Shown in pieces: positions 45,024 to 53,734 of a stretch of 64,000 bases of DNA. Below the pieces are notes generated by a model, which saw only the letters and a list, made by a program, of their open reading frames with translations, was not told where the DNA came from and did not search any database. A program made the translations under genes and the position numbers. The DNA comes from Streptomyces parvus (GTDB lineage: Bacteria > Actinomycetota > Actinomycetes > Streptomycetales > Streptomycetaceae), in NCBI RefSeq assembly GCF_014648875.1, contig NZ_BMRY01000016.1, positions 1 to 64,000 of the forward strand, in the 5' to 3' direction. Position 1 is the stretch's first letter; each line of letters opens with the position of its first letter.

Positions 45024-46034
45024 GTGACGGACGAGTGGCGCGGTTGGCGGGAGGCGGCTCAGGCCGCTCTGTACGGGGATGAGGGCTTTTATCGCAGCCC
45101 GGTACGGAACCCGGAGGGGCCCGCGGGCCACTTCCGTACCTCGGTGCACGCCTCCCCCCTCTTCGCGACTGCGGTGGCCCGGCTGTTGACCGGAATCGCA
45201 CGGGAGCTGGACACCGGGACAGTCGCGCTGGTCGACGTGGGAGCGGGGCGCGGTGAGCTGTTGACCGGAGTGCTGGACGCACTGGACGCGCGGCCGGACG
45301 GGCCGGACGTGACCCCGTACGCCGTCGAGGTCGCCGCCCGGCCACCGGGGCTGGATCCCCGGATCGAGTGGTGCGGCGAGCCGCCGGCCGGGGTCGCCGG
45401 GCTGCTGTTCGCCAACGAGTGGCTGGACAACGTTCCGGTGGAGGTCGCGGAGGCGGACGCGGAGGGTGTTCCCCGGTACGTCGAGGTGCGGACCTCGGAC
45501 GGTGCGGAGCGCCCGGGCGCTGAGGTGGCCGGGGCGGACGCCGCGTGGCTGGAGCGCTGGTGGCCGCTGTCCGCGCCGGGCGAGCGTGCGGAGATCGGCC
45601 GCCCCCGGGACGCGGCCTGGGCCGGGGCGGTGGGTTCCCTGACCGCCGGTCTCGCAGTGGCCGTGGACTACGCGCACGGGCGGGGAACCCGCCCGCCCTT
45701 CGGGACGCTGACCGGCTTCCGGGGCGGGCGCGAGGTGCGCCCGGTGCCGGACGGCTCCCGCGACCTGACCGCGCATGTGGCGCTGGACGCCTGCGCGGCG
45801 GCGGTCGCGGAGGCGAGGGCGGACGTGCGCACCGAGCTGACCGACCAGCGGGCGGCGCTGCGCCGACTCGGCGTCGACGGCGACCGGCCGCCGCTGAGCC
45901 TGGCCACCACCGATCCGGCGGGGTACGTCACCGCGCTGGCGGCGGCGGGCGAGGCGGCGGAGCTGACCGCGCGCGGCGGCCTCGGCGACTTCGGCTGGCT
46001 GCTGCACCGGGTGGGGCTGCCGGAACCCGGGTGA
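45024..46034 (+). CDS. MidA/NDUFAF7-type SAM methyltransferase
   Basis: The 336-residue product has the class I SAM site VALVDVGAGRGELLTG and the family motif LFANEWLDNVPVEV, with a C-terminal AVDYAHGRGTRPPFGTL. Human NDUFAF7 of this family methylates Arg85 of complex I subunit NDUFS2. Here the next gene encodes the bacterial homologue of NDUFS2 (NuoD), 38 bp downstream. The enzyme is probably its modifier. The start GTG 45024 follows GGTGGAG by 11 nt, a loose spacing. Confidence 0.88.
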   Translation: MTDEWRGWREAAQAALYGDEGFYRSPVRNPEGPAGHFRTSVHASPLFATAVARLLTGIARELDTGTVALVDVGAGRGELLTGVLDALDARPDGPDVTPYAVEVAARPPGLDPRIEWCGEPPAGVAGLLFANEWLDNVPVEVAEADAEGVPRYVEVRTSDGAERPGAEVAGADAAWLERWWPLSAPGERAEIGRPRDAAWAGAVGSLTAGLAVAVDYAHGRGTRPPFGTLTGFRGGREVRPVPDGSRDLTAHVALDACAAAVAEARADVRTELTDQRAALRRLGVDGDRPPLSLATTDPAGYVTALAAAGEAAELTARGGLGDFGWLLHRVGLPEPG

Positions 46035-46072
46035 CCGCCCTCGTACCGCTGCCGCAGGGAATACTGTCCCGC

Positions 46073-47215
46073 ATGACGGAGACGACGATCGGCATCGGCG
46101 GAGCGGCGGAGAGCACCGACATGGTGCTCAACATCGGTCCCCAGCACCCCTCGACGCACGGGGTCCTCCGGCTGCGGATCGTGCTGGACGGCGAGCGCGT
46201 CCAGCACGCGGAGCCGGTCATCGGCTATATGCACCGGGGCGCGGAGAAGCTCTTCGAGGCCCGCGACTACCGGCAGATCGTCATGCTCGCCAACCGTCAC
46301 GACTGGCTGTCCGCGTTCTCGAACGAGCTGGGCGTCGTGATGGCCGTCGAGCGGATGCTCGGCATGGAGGTCCCCGAGCGGGCCGTGTGGACGCGGACGC
46401 TGCTCGCCGAGCTGAACCGGATCCTCAACCACCTGATGTTCCTCGGCTCCTACCCCCTCGAACTCGGCGGCATCACCCCGGTCTTCCACGCCTTCCGGGA
46501 GCGCGAGGAGCTCCAGGCGGTGATGGAGGAGGTCTCCGGCGGGCGGATGCACTACATGTTCAACCGGGTCGGGGGCCTGAAGGAGGACATCCCGGCGGGC
46601 TGGACCGGCCGGGTCCGGGACGCCGTCGCCTCCGTCCGCTCCCGCATGGACGTGTACGAGAACCTCGTCCTCGGCAACGAGATCTTCCGGGGCCGCACGC
46701 GCGACGTGGGCGTGCTGTCCGCCGGGGCGGTGCACGCGTACGGGGTGTCGGGGCCGATCGCCCGCGCCTCGGGCGTCGACTTCGATCTGCGGCGCGACGA
46801 GCCGTATCTGGCGTACGGGGAGCTGCGGGACACCCTGAAGGTCGTCACCCGGACCGAGGGCGACTGCCTGGCCCGCTTCGAGTGCCTGCTGGAGCAGACG
46901 CTCAACTCCCTGGACCTGGCGGACGCCTGCCTGGACCGGATGGCGGGCCTGGCGCCGGGGCCGATCAACCAGCGCCTGCCCAAGGTGCTCAAGGCCCCCG
47001 AGGGCCACACCTACGCCTGGACGGAGAACCCGCTCGGCGTCAACGGCTACTACCTGGTGTCCAAGGGCGAGAAGACGCCCTACCGGCTGAAGCTGCGCTC
47101 CGCCTCGTTCAACAACATCCAGGCGCTCACCGAGCTGCTGCCGGGCACCCTGGTCGCCGACATGGTGGCGATCCTGGGCTCGCTGTTCTTCGTCGTCGGC
47201 GACATCGACAAGTAG
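46073..47215 (+). CDS. nuoD: orphan NADH-quinone oxidoreductase subunit D
   Basis: The 380-residue product is a complete NuoD/NDUFS2-type 49-kDa subunit, the quinone-site partner: MVLNIGPQHPSTHGVLRL, MHRGAEKLFEARDY, HDWLSAFSNELG, VGGLKEDIPAGW, and the C-terminal LRSASFNNIQAL and VVGDIDK. Arg55 in MHRGAEK aligns with NDUFS2 Arg85, the methylated residue. It is not in a nuoA-N operon, so a second copy in the main operon is likely. TACTGT lies 5 nt before the ATG (leaderless pattern). Confidence 0.94.
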   Translation: MTETTIGIGGAAESTDMVLNIGPQHPSTHGVLRLRIVLDGERVQHAEPVIGYMHRGAEKLFEARDYRQIVMLANRHDWLSAFSNELGVVMAVERMLGMEVPERAVWTRTLLAELNRILNHLMFLGSYPLELGGITPVFHAFREREELQAVMEEVSGGRMHYMFNRVGGLKEDIPAGWTGRVRDAVASVRSRMDVYENLVLGNEIFRGRTRDVGVLSAGAVHAYGVSGPIARASGVDFDLRRDEPYLAYGELRDTLKVVTRTEGDCLARFECLLEQTLNSLDLADACLDRMAGLAPGPINQRLPKVLKAPEGHTYAWTENPLGVNGYYLVSKGEKTPYRLKLRSASFNNIQALTELLPGTLVADMVAILGSLFFVVGDIDK

Positions 47216-47239
47216 CGGGCGGGGCGGGGCGGTCCCGCG

Positions 47240-48343
47240 TCAGGAGACCGCGCCGCGCAGCTGTGCCACATCGATCTGCTCGGTCTCGTCGTGCGCGGTG
47301 AGGTCGATGACCTTGCCGACGGCCCGGTTGTCCGCGACGCCCGTGCGGTGGGCGGCGAGCGCCTCCTCGCCCACGACGTCCGCGAGGTCCTCGTTCTGCA
47401 CGGCCTCGATCGCGGCCTTCGTCTTCTGGGCGTTCTGGGTGCCGAAGAAGTCGAAGTTCCCCTGGGGGACCAGCTGGCGGCGGGCGGCGTACGGGACGAC
47501 GGCCGAGGCGGCCGCGATCGCTCGCGGCACCCGCACCGGCGCGATGGAGGCCGGGGTGGTGTTCTGCGCGTTCGTGTCCGGGGCGGTGTTCTCCGCCGTG
47601 TCCTGCGCGTTCGCGGCCGGGGCGGGCGGGGTGGTCGAGGGGCGGCCCTGCTGGTGGTCCCGGTGCTCGCCCGCCCCGGTGGCCGCCGCCTGCTTCCCCT
47701 TCGGGCTCTCCGCCTCCGCATCCCGGTGCCGGTCGGCGACGGCGAGCTGGCGCTGCCGGACCGCCTCCACCGTGCGGCGGGTCTCCTGGAGCGCCGCGTT
47801 CCGCGTGAGGTTCATCAGGGCCTCGTCCGCGCGCCGGTACGACTCGGGGGTCGGCGTGGACCGCGCGGGCAGCAGCTCCTTGGGGGCCGCGGCCTCGATG
47901 GCGAGCTGCCTGCGGCCCTCCAGCGCGCTGGCCCGCTCGGTCTCGGCGTTGGCGTACCGGCGCAGCAGCCCGGCGTGCTCACCGCGCAGCCCCGCGAGCT
48001 CGACCCGCTTGCGGCGGAGCTTGGTCTCCAGACGGGTGCGCAGCTCGCGCGACTCCTCCAGATCCTGCTCCAGCTCGGCTATCCGCTCCTCGGCCCGCCA
48101 TTCGTCACTGGCCCGGGCCCGGGTCAGCTCGGCGACCCGCAGCCCTGCGGCCCGGTCCCAGCTGCGCATCAGATACGCACCGGTGACGGCGGCGGCCGCC
48201 ACGGCGGCCACCAGGCCGCGCAGGACCAGGGGTTCGGCCAGCAGCCAGGCGCCGGCGGCGCCCACGACCGACACGCCCGCCACCACGGAGGGCGGCAGGA
48301 TTCTGTGGAGAGGCGGCGAATGGCGGTGGCGTCCACGTGGCAT
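47240..48343 (-). CDS. membrane protein with cytoplasmic coiled coil
   Basis: The 367-residue product has two close N-terminal helices (VVAGVSVVGAAGAWLLA, GLVAAVAAAAVTGAYLM), then a long charged coiled coil (about residues 68-150, ERIAELEQDLEESRELRTRL-type), a disordered Ala/Thr/Asn-rich linker and a conserved-looking C-terminal segment (LVPQGNFDFFGTQNAQKTKAAI). The function is unknown. ATG 48343 lies 7 nt after TAAATT (leaderless). Confidence 0.75.
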   Translation of the reverse strand: MPRGRHRHSPPLHRILPPSVVAGVSVVGAAGAWLLAEPLVLRGLVAAVAAAAVTGAYLMRSWDRAAGLRVAELTRARASDEWRAEERIAELEQDLEESRELRTRLETKLRRKRVELAGLRGEHAGLLRRYANAETERASALEGRRQLAIEAAAPKELLPARSTPTPESYRRADEALMNLTRNAALQETRRTVEAVRQRQLAVADRHRDAEAESPKGKQAAATGAGEHRDHQQGRPSTTPPAPAANAQDTAENTAPDTNAQNTTPASIAPVRVPRAIAAASAVVPYAARRQLVPQGNFDFFGTQNAQKTKAAIEAVQNEDLADVVGEEALAAHRTGVADNRAVGKVIDLTAHDETEQIDVAQLRGAVS

Positions 48344-48463
48344 GGCCTGAAATTTACCGTGTGTGCGGGCCACTTGGGGAGCCGCCCGGGAATCTGTTCC
48401 CCGCCGGTTACCTCGCGGCTCCCCCGAAGCCCTCTCCACGGCCCTTTGCCTATTGACCGAGCG

Positions 48464-49438
48464 CTACTTCTTGATCAGATTCTTCGACTCCAGATACTCC
48501 TTGGCGACATCCGCCGGCTTGGCGCGCTCGGCGTCGACCTTCCGGTTCAGCTCGGCGAGGTCTTCCGTGGTGAGCGCGGCGGTGATCTTGCCGAGGGCGT
48601 CGGCGATCTCCGGGTCGCCCGCGTCCTTGGTGTTCAGGACCGGAAGGACGTTGTCCGCGTTCTGGAGCTTCTTGTCGTCCTCCAGGAACACCAGACCGTC
48701 CAGCACCGCGTCCGTGGTGGTCGTCAGAACCAGCTCGACCTTGCCGTCCCGGACGGCCTGCTTGGACACCGGCGTGCCGACGCCCTTGGGGTCGATCCCG
48801 GTGACGTCGATGCCGTACGTCTTCTTCAGACCGGGTGCGCAGAACGGCCGCACCTCGCACTCGTCGCCCGCCGCGATCTTCACCTTCAGCTTCGACTTCC
48901 CGAGATCGGAAAGCGTCTTGAGGCTGTTCTTGTCGGCGAATTCCTTCGACACCGCGAAGGCGTTCTGGTCCACGGCCTTTCCGGGCGGGAGGACCGTGAG
49001 ACCCAGCGGGGTGGCGAGCTCCTTCAGCGCGGCGACCGTGGCGTCCACGTCTCCGGAGGCCACCGGCTTCTCCTGAGCCTTGTCCGCCCCGTTGACCTTG
49101 GCGTTGAGGAACTCGGCGAGCGTGGCCGCGTACTCCGGTACGACGTCGATCTCGCCCTTCTCCACCGAGGGCTCGTACAGCTCACGGTTCTTCACCGTGG
49201 TGACCGAGGTGCTGTATCCGGCGTCGCCGAGGATCTGGGCGTACAGCTCGGCGAGCACCTTGGACTCGGTGAAGGAGGCCGACCCGACGACCAGGGTCCC
49301 CTTCTTGCCGTCGCCGCCGGCCGAGGAGCCGGAGCCGCTCTTCTCCTGCTCCAGGCTGTCGCCACCGCAGGCCGCGAGCGACCCGGCCAGCGCCACCATG
49401 CCGATGACCGCTCCGGCTATCCGCGAGGTCCTGCTCAT
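48464..49438 (-). CDS. glycine betaine/choline-type ABC substrate-binding lipoprotein
   Basis: The 324-residue product has a lipoprotein signal (AGSLAACGG) and a periplasmic-binding fold of the OpuBC/OsmF/ProX class: LVVGSASFTESKVLAELYAQIL, DVVPEYAATLAEFL, KLKVKIAAGDECEVRPFC, LVFLEDDKKLQNADNVLPVL. It binds a quaternary-amine osmolyte or related compound and works with the two permeases upstream in the same direction. Confidence 0.92.
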   Translation of the reverse strand: MSRTSRIAGAVIGMVALAGSLAACGGDSLEQEKSGSGSSAGGDGKKGTLVVGSASFTESKVLAELYAQILGDAGYSTSVTTVKNRELYEPSVEKGEIDVVPEYAATLAEFLNAKVNGADKAQEKPVASGDVDATVAALKELATPLGLTVLPPGKAVDQNAFAVSKEFADKNSLKTLSDLGKSKLKVKIAAGDECEVRPFCAPGLKKTYGIDVTGIDPKGVGTPVSKQAVRDGKVELVLTTTTDAVLDGLVFLEDDKKLQNADNVLPVLNTKDAGDPEIADALGKITAALTTEDLAELNRKVDAERAKPADVAKEYLESKNLIKK

Positions 49439-49508
49439 GTGTTGTTCTCCGTCCGAACAGAAGAAAAGTGACCAGAAGAAAGGTGATCGAGAACGAGGCG
49501 CCGGGCGT

Positions 49509-50183
49509 TCACGCGGGCCTGCGGCGGCGCAGCGGGGACAGCAGCCGGTCGAGGCCCACCAGCACGCCCTCCACCACCAGGGCGAGTCCGGCGACCAGGA
49601 CCGCGCCCGCGAAGACCTGGGCCGTGTCGTAGGTGTTGAACCCGGCGGTGATGATCCGGCCCAGACCGCCGAGGCCGACCATCGCGGCGATCGACGCGGT
49701 GGCCACGACCTGGACGGCGGCGGACCGCAGCCCGGTCATGATCATCGGGTAGGCGAGCGGCAGCTCGACCCGGACGAAGAGCTGAGCGCCCGACATCCCC
49801 ATGCCGCGCGCGGCCTCCACCACGGCCCGGTCCACCTCGCGCATGCCGACATAGGCGTTGGTCAGCAGCGGTGGCACCGCGAACAGGACCAGCGCGATGA
49901 TCGTGGGCCAGTACCCCGAGTTGCGCAGGGACGTGACCATGAACAGGGCCAGCACCGCGAAGACCGGGACGGCCCGCCCCACGTTGGAGAGGTTCACCGC
50001 GAGCGCACCGCCCTTGCCGATGTGCCCCAGATACAGGGCGATCGGCACGGCTATCGCGCAGGCCACCGCGAGGGAGACCCCGCTCACGTACAGATGCTCA
50101 CCGAGCCGGTGCGCGGCTCCGCCGTCGCCCGACCAGTTGGCCCCGGTGGTGAGCCAGGTCCAGGCGTCGCCGATGACTCCCAC
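49509..50183 (-). CDS. osmolyte ABC importer permease 2
   Basis: The 224-residue integral membrane protein has five or six helices and the EAA-type loop (EAARGMGMSGAQLFVRVELPLAYPMIM in part). It belongs to the OpuBB/ProW class. It lies 3 bp from the next permease gene and 70 bp before the binding-protein gene. Confidence 0.92.
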   Translation of the reverse strand: MGVIGDAWTWLTTGANWSGDGGAAHRLGEHLYVSGVSLAVACAIAVPIALYLGHIGKGGALAVNLSNVGRAVPVFAVLALFMVTSLRNSGYWPTIIALVLFAVPPLLTNAYVGMREVDRAVVEAARGMGMSGAQLFVRVELPLAYPMIMTGLRSAAVQVVATASIAAMVGLGGLGRIITAGFNTYDTAQVFAGAVLVAGLALVVEGVLVGLDRLLSPLRRRRPA

Positions 50184-50186
50184 GGG

Positions 50187-50924
50187 TCAGCCCACCTCCA
50201 CGGTCGCCGGGGCGGACGGCCCCGCGTCGGTCTTCGCCGGGGCGGCCTCGAGGGCCCCGGATATCCGGGTCCAGGGCGTCAGCAGCCGCTGGAGGCCGAG
50301 CAGCAGCAGGTCAGCCACCACGGCGAGCAGCACGCACAGGACCGATGCGGCGAGCACCTGGGCCTTGAAGAAGCTGGGCAGGGCGTCCTCGATGAGATTG
50401 CCGAGGCCCCCCTTGCCGACGAGCGAGCCGACCGTGGTCAGCGCGACCGTCGACACGGTGGCTATCCGCAGCCCCGCCATCACCGCGGGCAACGCCAGCG
50501 GGAGCTCCACCTCCCACAGCAGCCGGGCCGGCCCGTACCCCATGCCGCGGGCGGCGTCCCTGGCCTCCTGCGGCACCGCCGCGAGCCCGGCCAGGATGTT
50601 GCGTACGAGGATGGTCAGCGAATAGAGCACCAGACCCGTCACCACGAGCGCGGCCGACAGCCCGAACAGGGGCAGCAGCAGCGAGAACATCGCCAGCGAG
50701 GGCACGGTGTAGAGCACGGTTGTCAGCCCGAGCACCGGTCCGGCGAAGCGCGGGCCCCGGCGGGCGAGCAGCGCCAGCGGAAAGGCCACGGCGAGCCCGA
50801 TCAGCACCGAGACCACCGTGATCCCGATGTGCTGCACGGTCGCGTCGGTCAACTCCTGGCTGCGGGAACGCAGATACTCCCCGCAGATCCAGTCGTTCGT
50901 CACCAGGCAACTCTGCTCGGCCAT
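50187..50924 (-). CDS. osmolyte ABC importer permease 1
   Basis: The 245-residue membrane protein has six helices and the EAA loop (DAARGMGYGPARLLWEVELPLALP in part). It forms a heterodimer with the 224-residue permease. An AGGAGGTGGGGGG run precedes the ATG. TAGGCT (50990-50995, minus) may be the -10 element. Confidence 0.92.
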   Translation of the reverse strand: MAEQSCLVTNDWICGEYLRSRSQELTDATVQHIGITVVSVLIGLAVAFPLALLARRGPRFAGPVLGLTTVLYTVPSLAMFSLLLPLFGLSAALVVTGLVLYSLTILVRNILAGLAAVPQEARDAARGMGYGPARLLWEVELPLALPAVMAGLRIATVSTVALTTVGSLVGKGGLGNLIEDALPSFFKAQVLAASVLCVLLAVVADLLLLGLQRLLTPWTRISGALEAAPAKTDAGPSAPATVEVG

Positions 50925-51076
50925 CCGCCCCCCACCTCCTGCTTTCCCTCGTCTGCCCGGATCTCCCCGGATCGAACTGATGACTGATGAGCCTATCCTC
51001 GACCACTGACAATCGCGGAGGGCTGTCGCATTCCGGCAACATGTCCTTCACGAAACGCCCGCCACAATGGGGAACC

Positions 51077-52249
51077 ATGATCCGTTTCGAGCACGTCACC
51101 AAGCGGTACGCCGATGGCACCACCGCCGTCGACGACCTTTCCTTCGAGGTCGCCGAGGGTGAACTGGTCACGCTCGTCGGACCTTCCGGATGCGGCAAGA
51201 CGACCACCATGAAGATGGTGAACCGGCTGATCGAACCGACCGAGGGCGGGATATTCCTCGACGGGGACGACATATCCACCATCGACCCCGTCCAACTGCG
51301 CCGCCGCATCGGCTATGTGATCCAGCAGGTGGGCCTCTTCCCGCACAAGACGGTGCTGGAGAACACCGCGACCGTTCCCCATCTGCTGGGCTGGAAGCGC
51401 GGAAAGGGACGCGAACGCGCCGCCGAACTCCTCGACCTCGTCGGACTCGACCCGTCCGTTTATGGTGACCGCTATCCGGAACAGCTTTCCGGCGGCCAGC
51501 GCCAACGCGTCGGTGTGGCCCGCGCATTGGCCGCCGATCCGCCCGTTCTCCTGATGGACGAGCCTTTCGGGGCGGTCGACCCGGTCGTCCGCGAACACCT
51601 CCAGAACGAATTCCTGAAACTCCAGGCCCAGGTCCGCAAGACCGTGCTGTTCGTCACGCACGACATCGAGGAGGCCGTCCGCCTCGGCGACCGCATCGCC
51701 GTCTACGGACAGGGCCGCATCGAGCAGTTCGACTCCCCGGCCACCGTGCTCGGAGCGCCCGCGACCCCGTACGTGGCCGACTTCGTCGGCGCGGACCGCG
51801 GGCTGAAGCGGCTCTCCGTGACGCCCATCGAGGAGAGCGACCTCGACCAGCCGCCGGTCGTCCACCTCGACGACCCGCTGGCCACGGCCACCGAACGGCT
51901 CAGGTCCGAGGGCGCGCGCTGGGCGGTCGTCCTGGACGGCCGGGACAACCTCCACGGCTGGATCCCCGCCGACGCGACCGCCGACGCCACGGTCAAGGGC
52001 ACCGTCCGCGAGCACGCCCGCCGCATGGAGGCCTGGCTGCCGCTCGGCGCGCCCCTCAAGCAGGCGTTCGCCACCATGCTCCAGCACGACGCGGGCTGGA
52101 TCGCGGTCATCGACAAGGAGAGCGAGGGCCGCTTCCTCGGCGTGCTGACCCCCGCCCGGCTGCACGAGGCCCTGCGCCGCTCGATCGACGCCGACGCCCA
52201 GGACGTACCGCGCGCGGAGGTCGCGGTGGAGACGGTGGCGACCGCGTAG
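51077..52249 (+). CDS. osmolyte ABC importer ATPase with CBS domains
   Basis: The 390-residue product is a ProV/OpuBA-type ATPase: Walker A GPSGCGKTT, signature LSGGQRQRVGVARAL, Walker B VLLMDEPFGAVD. Two C-terminal CBS motifs (LATATERLRSEGARWAVVLDG in part; KQAFATMLQHDAGWIAVI in part) are the ionic-strength sensor known in OpuA. It is encoded divergently from its permeases, which is unusual; the partners share a 152-bp gap. ATG 51077 follows GGGGAA. Confidence 0.93.
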   Translation: MIRFEHVTKRYADGTTAVDDLSFEVAEGELVTLVGPSGCGKTTTMKMVNRLIEPTEGGIFLDGDDISTIDPVQLRRRIGYVIQQVGLFPHKTVLENTATVPHLLGWKRGKGRERAAELLDLVGLDPSVYGDRYPEQLSGGQRQRVGVARALAADPPVLLMDEPFGAVDPVVREHLQNEFLKLQAQVRKTVLFVTHDIEEAVRLGDRIAVYGQGRIEQFDSPATVLGAPATPYVADFVGADRGLKRLSVTPIEESDLDQPPVVHLDDPLATATERLRSEGARWAVVLDGRDNLHGWIPADATADATVKGTVREHARRMEAWLPLGAPLKQAFATMLQHDAGWIAVIDKESEGRFLGVLTPARLHEALRRSIDADAQDVPRAEVAVETVATA

Positions 52250-52425
52250 GACGGACCGAACCGGACCGCCCGGACCGGACGACCGCCCGAGCCGGATCGC
52301 CAGGACCGGACCGGATAGCCAGGACCGGACCGCCCGGACCGGACCGGACCGCCCGGGCAGTCCGGTTCGCCCGGGCCGTCCGGTTCGCGGGGTCCGGTTC
52401 GGCTTCGGCTCGGCTCCGGCCCGGT
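52250..52425. repeat. GGACCG-rich repeat and hairpin region
   Basis: This 176-bp gap between convergent genes is built of GGACCGGACCGCCCGGACC-like units on the left and the complementary GTCCGGTTCGCCCGGGCC-like units on the right, which can pair. It may end transcription from both sides. Confidence 0.75.
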
Positions 52426-53556
52426 TCAGTCCTCGCCGAGCCGGGCGCTCAGCCACTGCAGGGCCGGCGGGATCTCCCGCCGCCAGGTCGTGAAGTTGTG
52501 CCCGCCGCTGTCGAGCACGATGGAGGACACCTTCGCGGGCGCCTTCACCTTCTCGATGAACTTCATCGTGCTCCCGAGGTTGTCCTCGCCCTGCCGGGAC
52601 GTCGTCACCAGGAACGAACCGCCGGACGGCGGCCGGTTCTCCAGGGTCCACAGCAGGTCGGCACGGTCGCGCAGCTCCTGCTTCCCGTGGAACAGATCGC
52701 CCGTCGTCGGGTCCTCGGCGGCCTTGTAGTAGGCGGAGAGCCCGGCGCTCGCCGCGTACCGGTCCGGGTGGTGCAGCCCGATCTTCAACGCGCAGTAGCC
52801 GCCGGTGGAGTTGCCGATGATGCCCCAGTCGCGGGCCTCCTTCCCGGCCCGGTAGGACGCCGTGACCGCCTCCGGGAGGTCCTTCGCGAAGAACGTCTCG
52901 GTCTGCGGGCCGCCGGGGATGTCCACGCACTCGGTGTCCCGGGGCGGCGCGACCGTCGGCCGCAGCATCACCAGGATCATCGGCCGGGCCTTCCCCGCCT
53001 TCACCAGGTCATGCGCGGTCTGCGGGTAGCGCAGACCCTTCAGCAGGTTCTCCGCCGTGCCCGGGTAGCCGGTGAGGACCACGGCCGCCGGGAACGTCCG
53101 CCCGGCGTACGCCGCCCGGAAGTACTCCGGCGGCAGATAGACGTACGCCGGGGACTCGATGCCCGACGTGCGCCCCGAGACCACCACCTTGTCGATCCGC
53201 CCGCCGACGGAGGGCACCCGGCCGCCCGGCACGTCCGGGTGCTGGGTGCCGACGCGCGCCAGGTGCCGGGAGCCGGCCTCGCCCGCCTCCCCGTCCGCGT
53301 GGTCGGTGACGACGCCCAGCTCCTGTTGCCGCCCGAAGAGATCGGCCCAGGAGCCGTAGAAGAGGAAGGCGTTGTTGGCCGCCAGACCCACCGCGGCGAA
53401 CAGCGTCAGCTGGGTCGCCAGCAGCAGTCCGATCCGGCCCGACACCGCGGCCGCACCGGGCCGGGCCAGCCGCGGCCAGAACCGGACCGTGGCGGCGAAC
53501 AGCGCGACGGCCAGCGCGGCCACGACCGCCAGAACTGCGGTGCTGGTGAGACCCAT
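52426..53556 (-). CDS. membrane-anchored esterase (alpha/beta hydrolase, EstD/Ag85-like)
   Basis: The 376-residue product has two N-terminal helices (VLAVVAALAVALFAATV, IGLLLATQLTLFAAVGLAA) and an extracytoplasmic alpha/beta-hydrolase domain of the EstD/mycolyltransferase-like group: PAAVVLTGYPG, the nucleophile in GIIGNSTGGYCAL, and the His in LDSGGHNFTTW. It may hydrolyse or transfer acyl groups on wall or lipid substrates. It is divergent from the MprF/LysX-like gene, with which it may share a role in envelope lipid modification. Confidence 0.85.
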   Translation of the reverse strand: MGLTSTAVLAVVAALAVALFAATVRFWPRLARPGAAAVSGRIGLLLATQLTLFAAVGLAANNAFLFYGSWADLFGRQQELGVVTDHADGEAGEAGSRHLARVGTQHPDVPGGRVPSVGGRIDKVVVSGRTSGIESPAYVYLPPEYFRAAYAGRTFPAAVVLTGYPGTAENLLKGLRYPQTAHDLVKAGKARPMILVMLRPTVAPPRDTECVDIPGGPQTETFFAKDLPEAVTASYRAGKEARDWGIIGNSTGGYCALKIGLHHPDRYAASAGLSAYYKAAEDPTTGDLFHGKQELRDRADLLWTLENRPPSGGSFLVTTSRQGEDNLGSTMKFIEKVKAPAKVSSIVLDSGGHNFTTWRREIPPALQWLSARLGED

Positions 53557-53734
53557 GAGCGTGCTTTCTCCGTGATTCCTTGGCGGGGGAGGCCGGGCGC
53601 GGGATGCGGGAAATTTCCGGAATGTGGGTGAACCCGCGCTCCCCGGCCCACGTCCTAGAGGGCGCCCATCGTCCGCGGGCCCCGGCCGGCGGACGGACCC
53701 AAGAGAACCTCTCGCGAGCCACGGGAAACGATGG

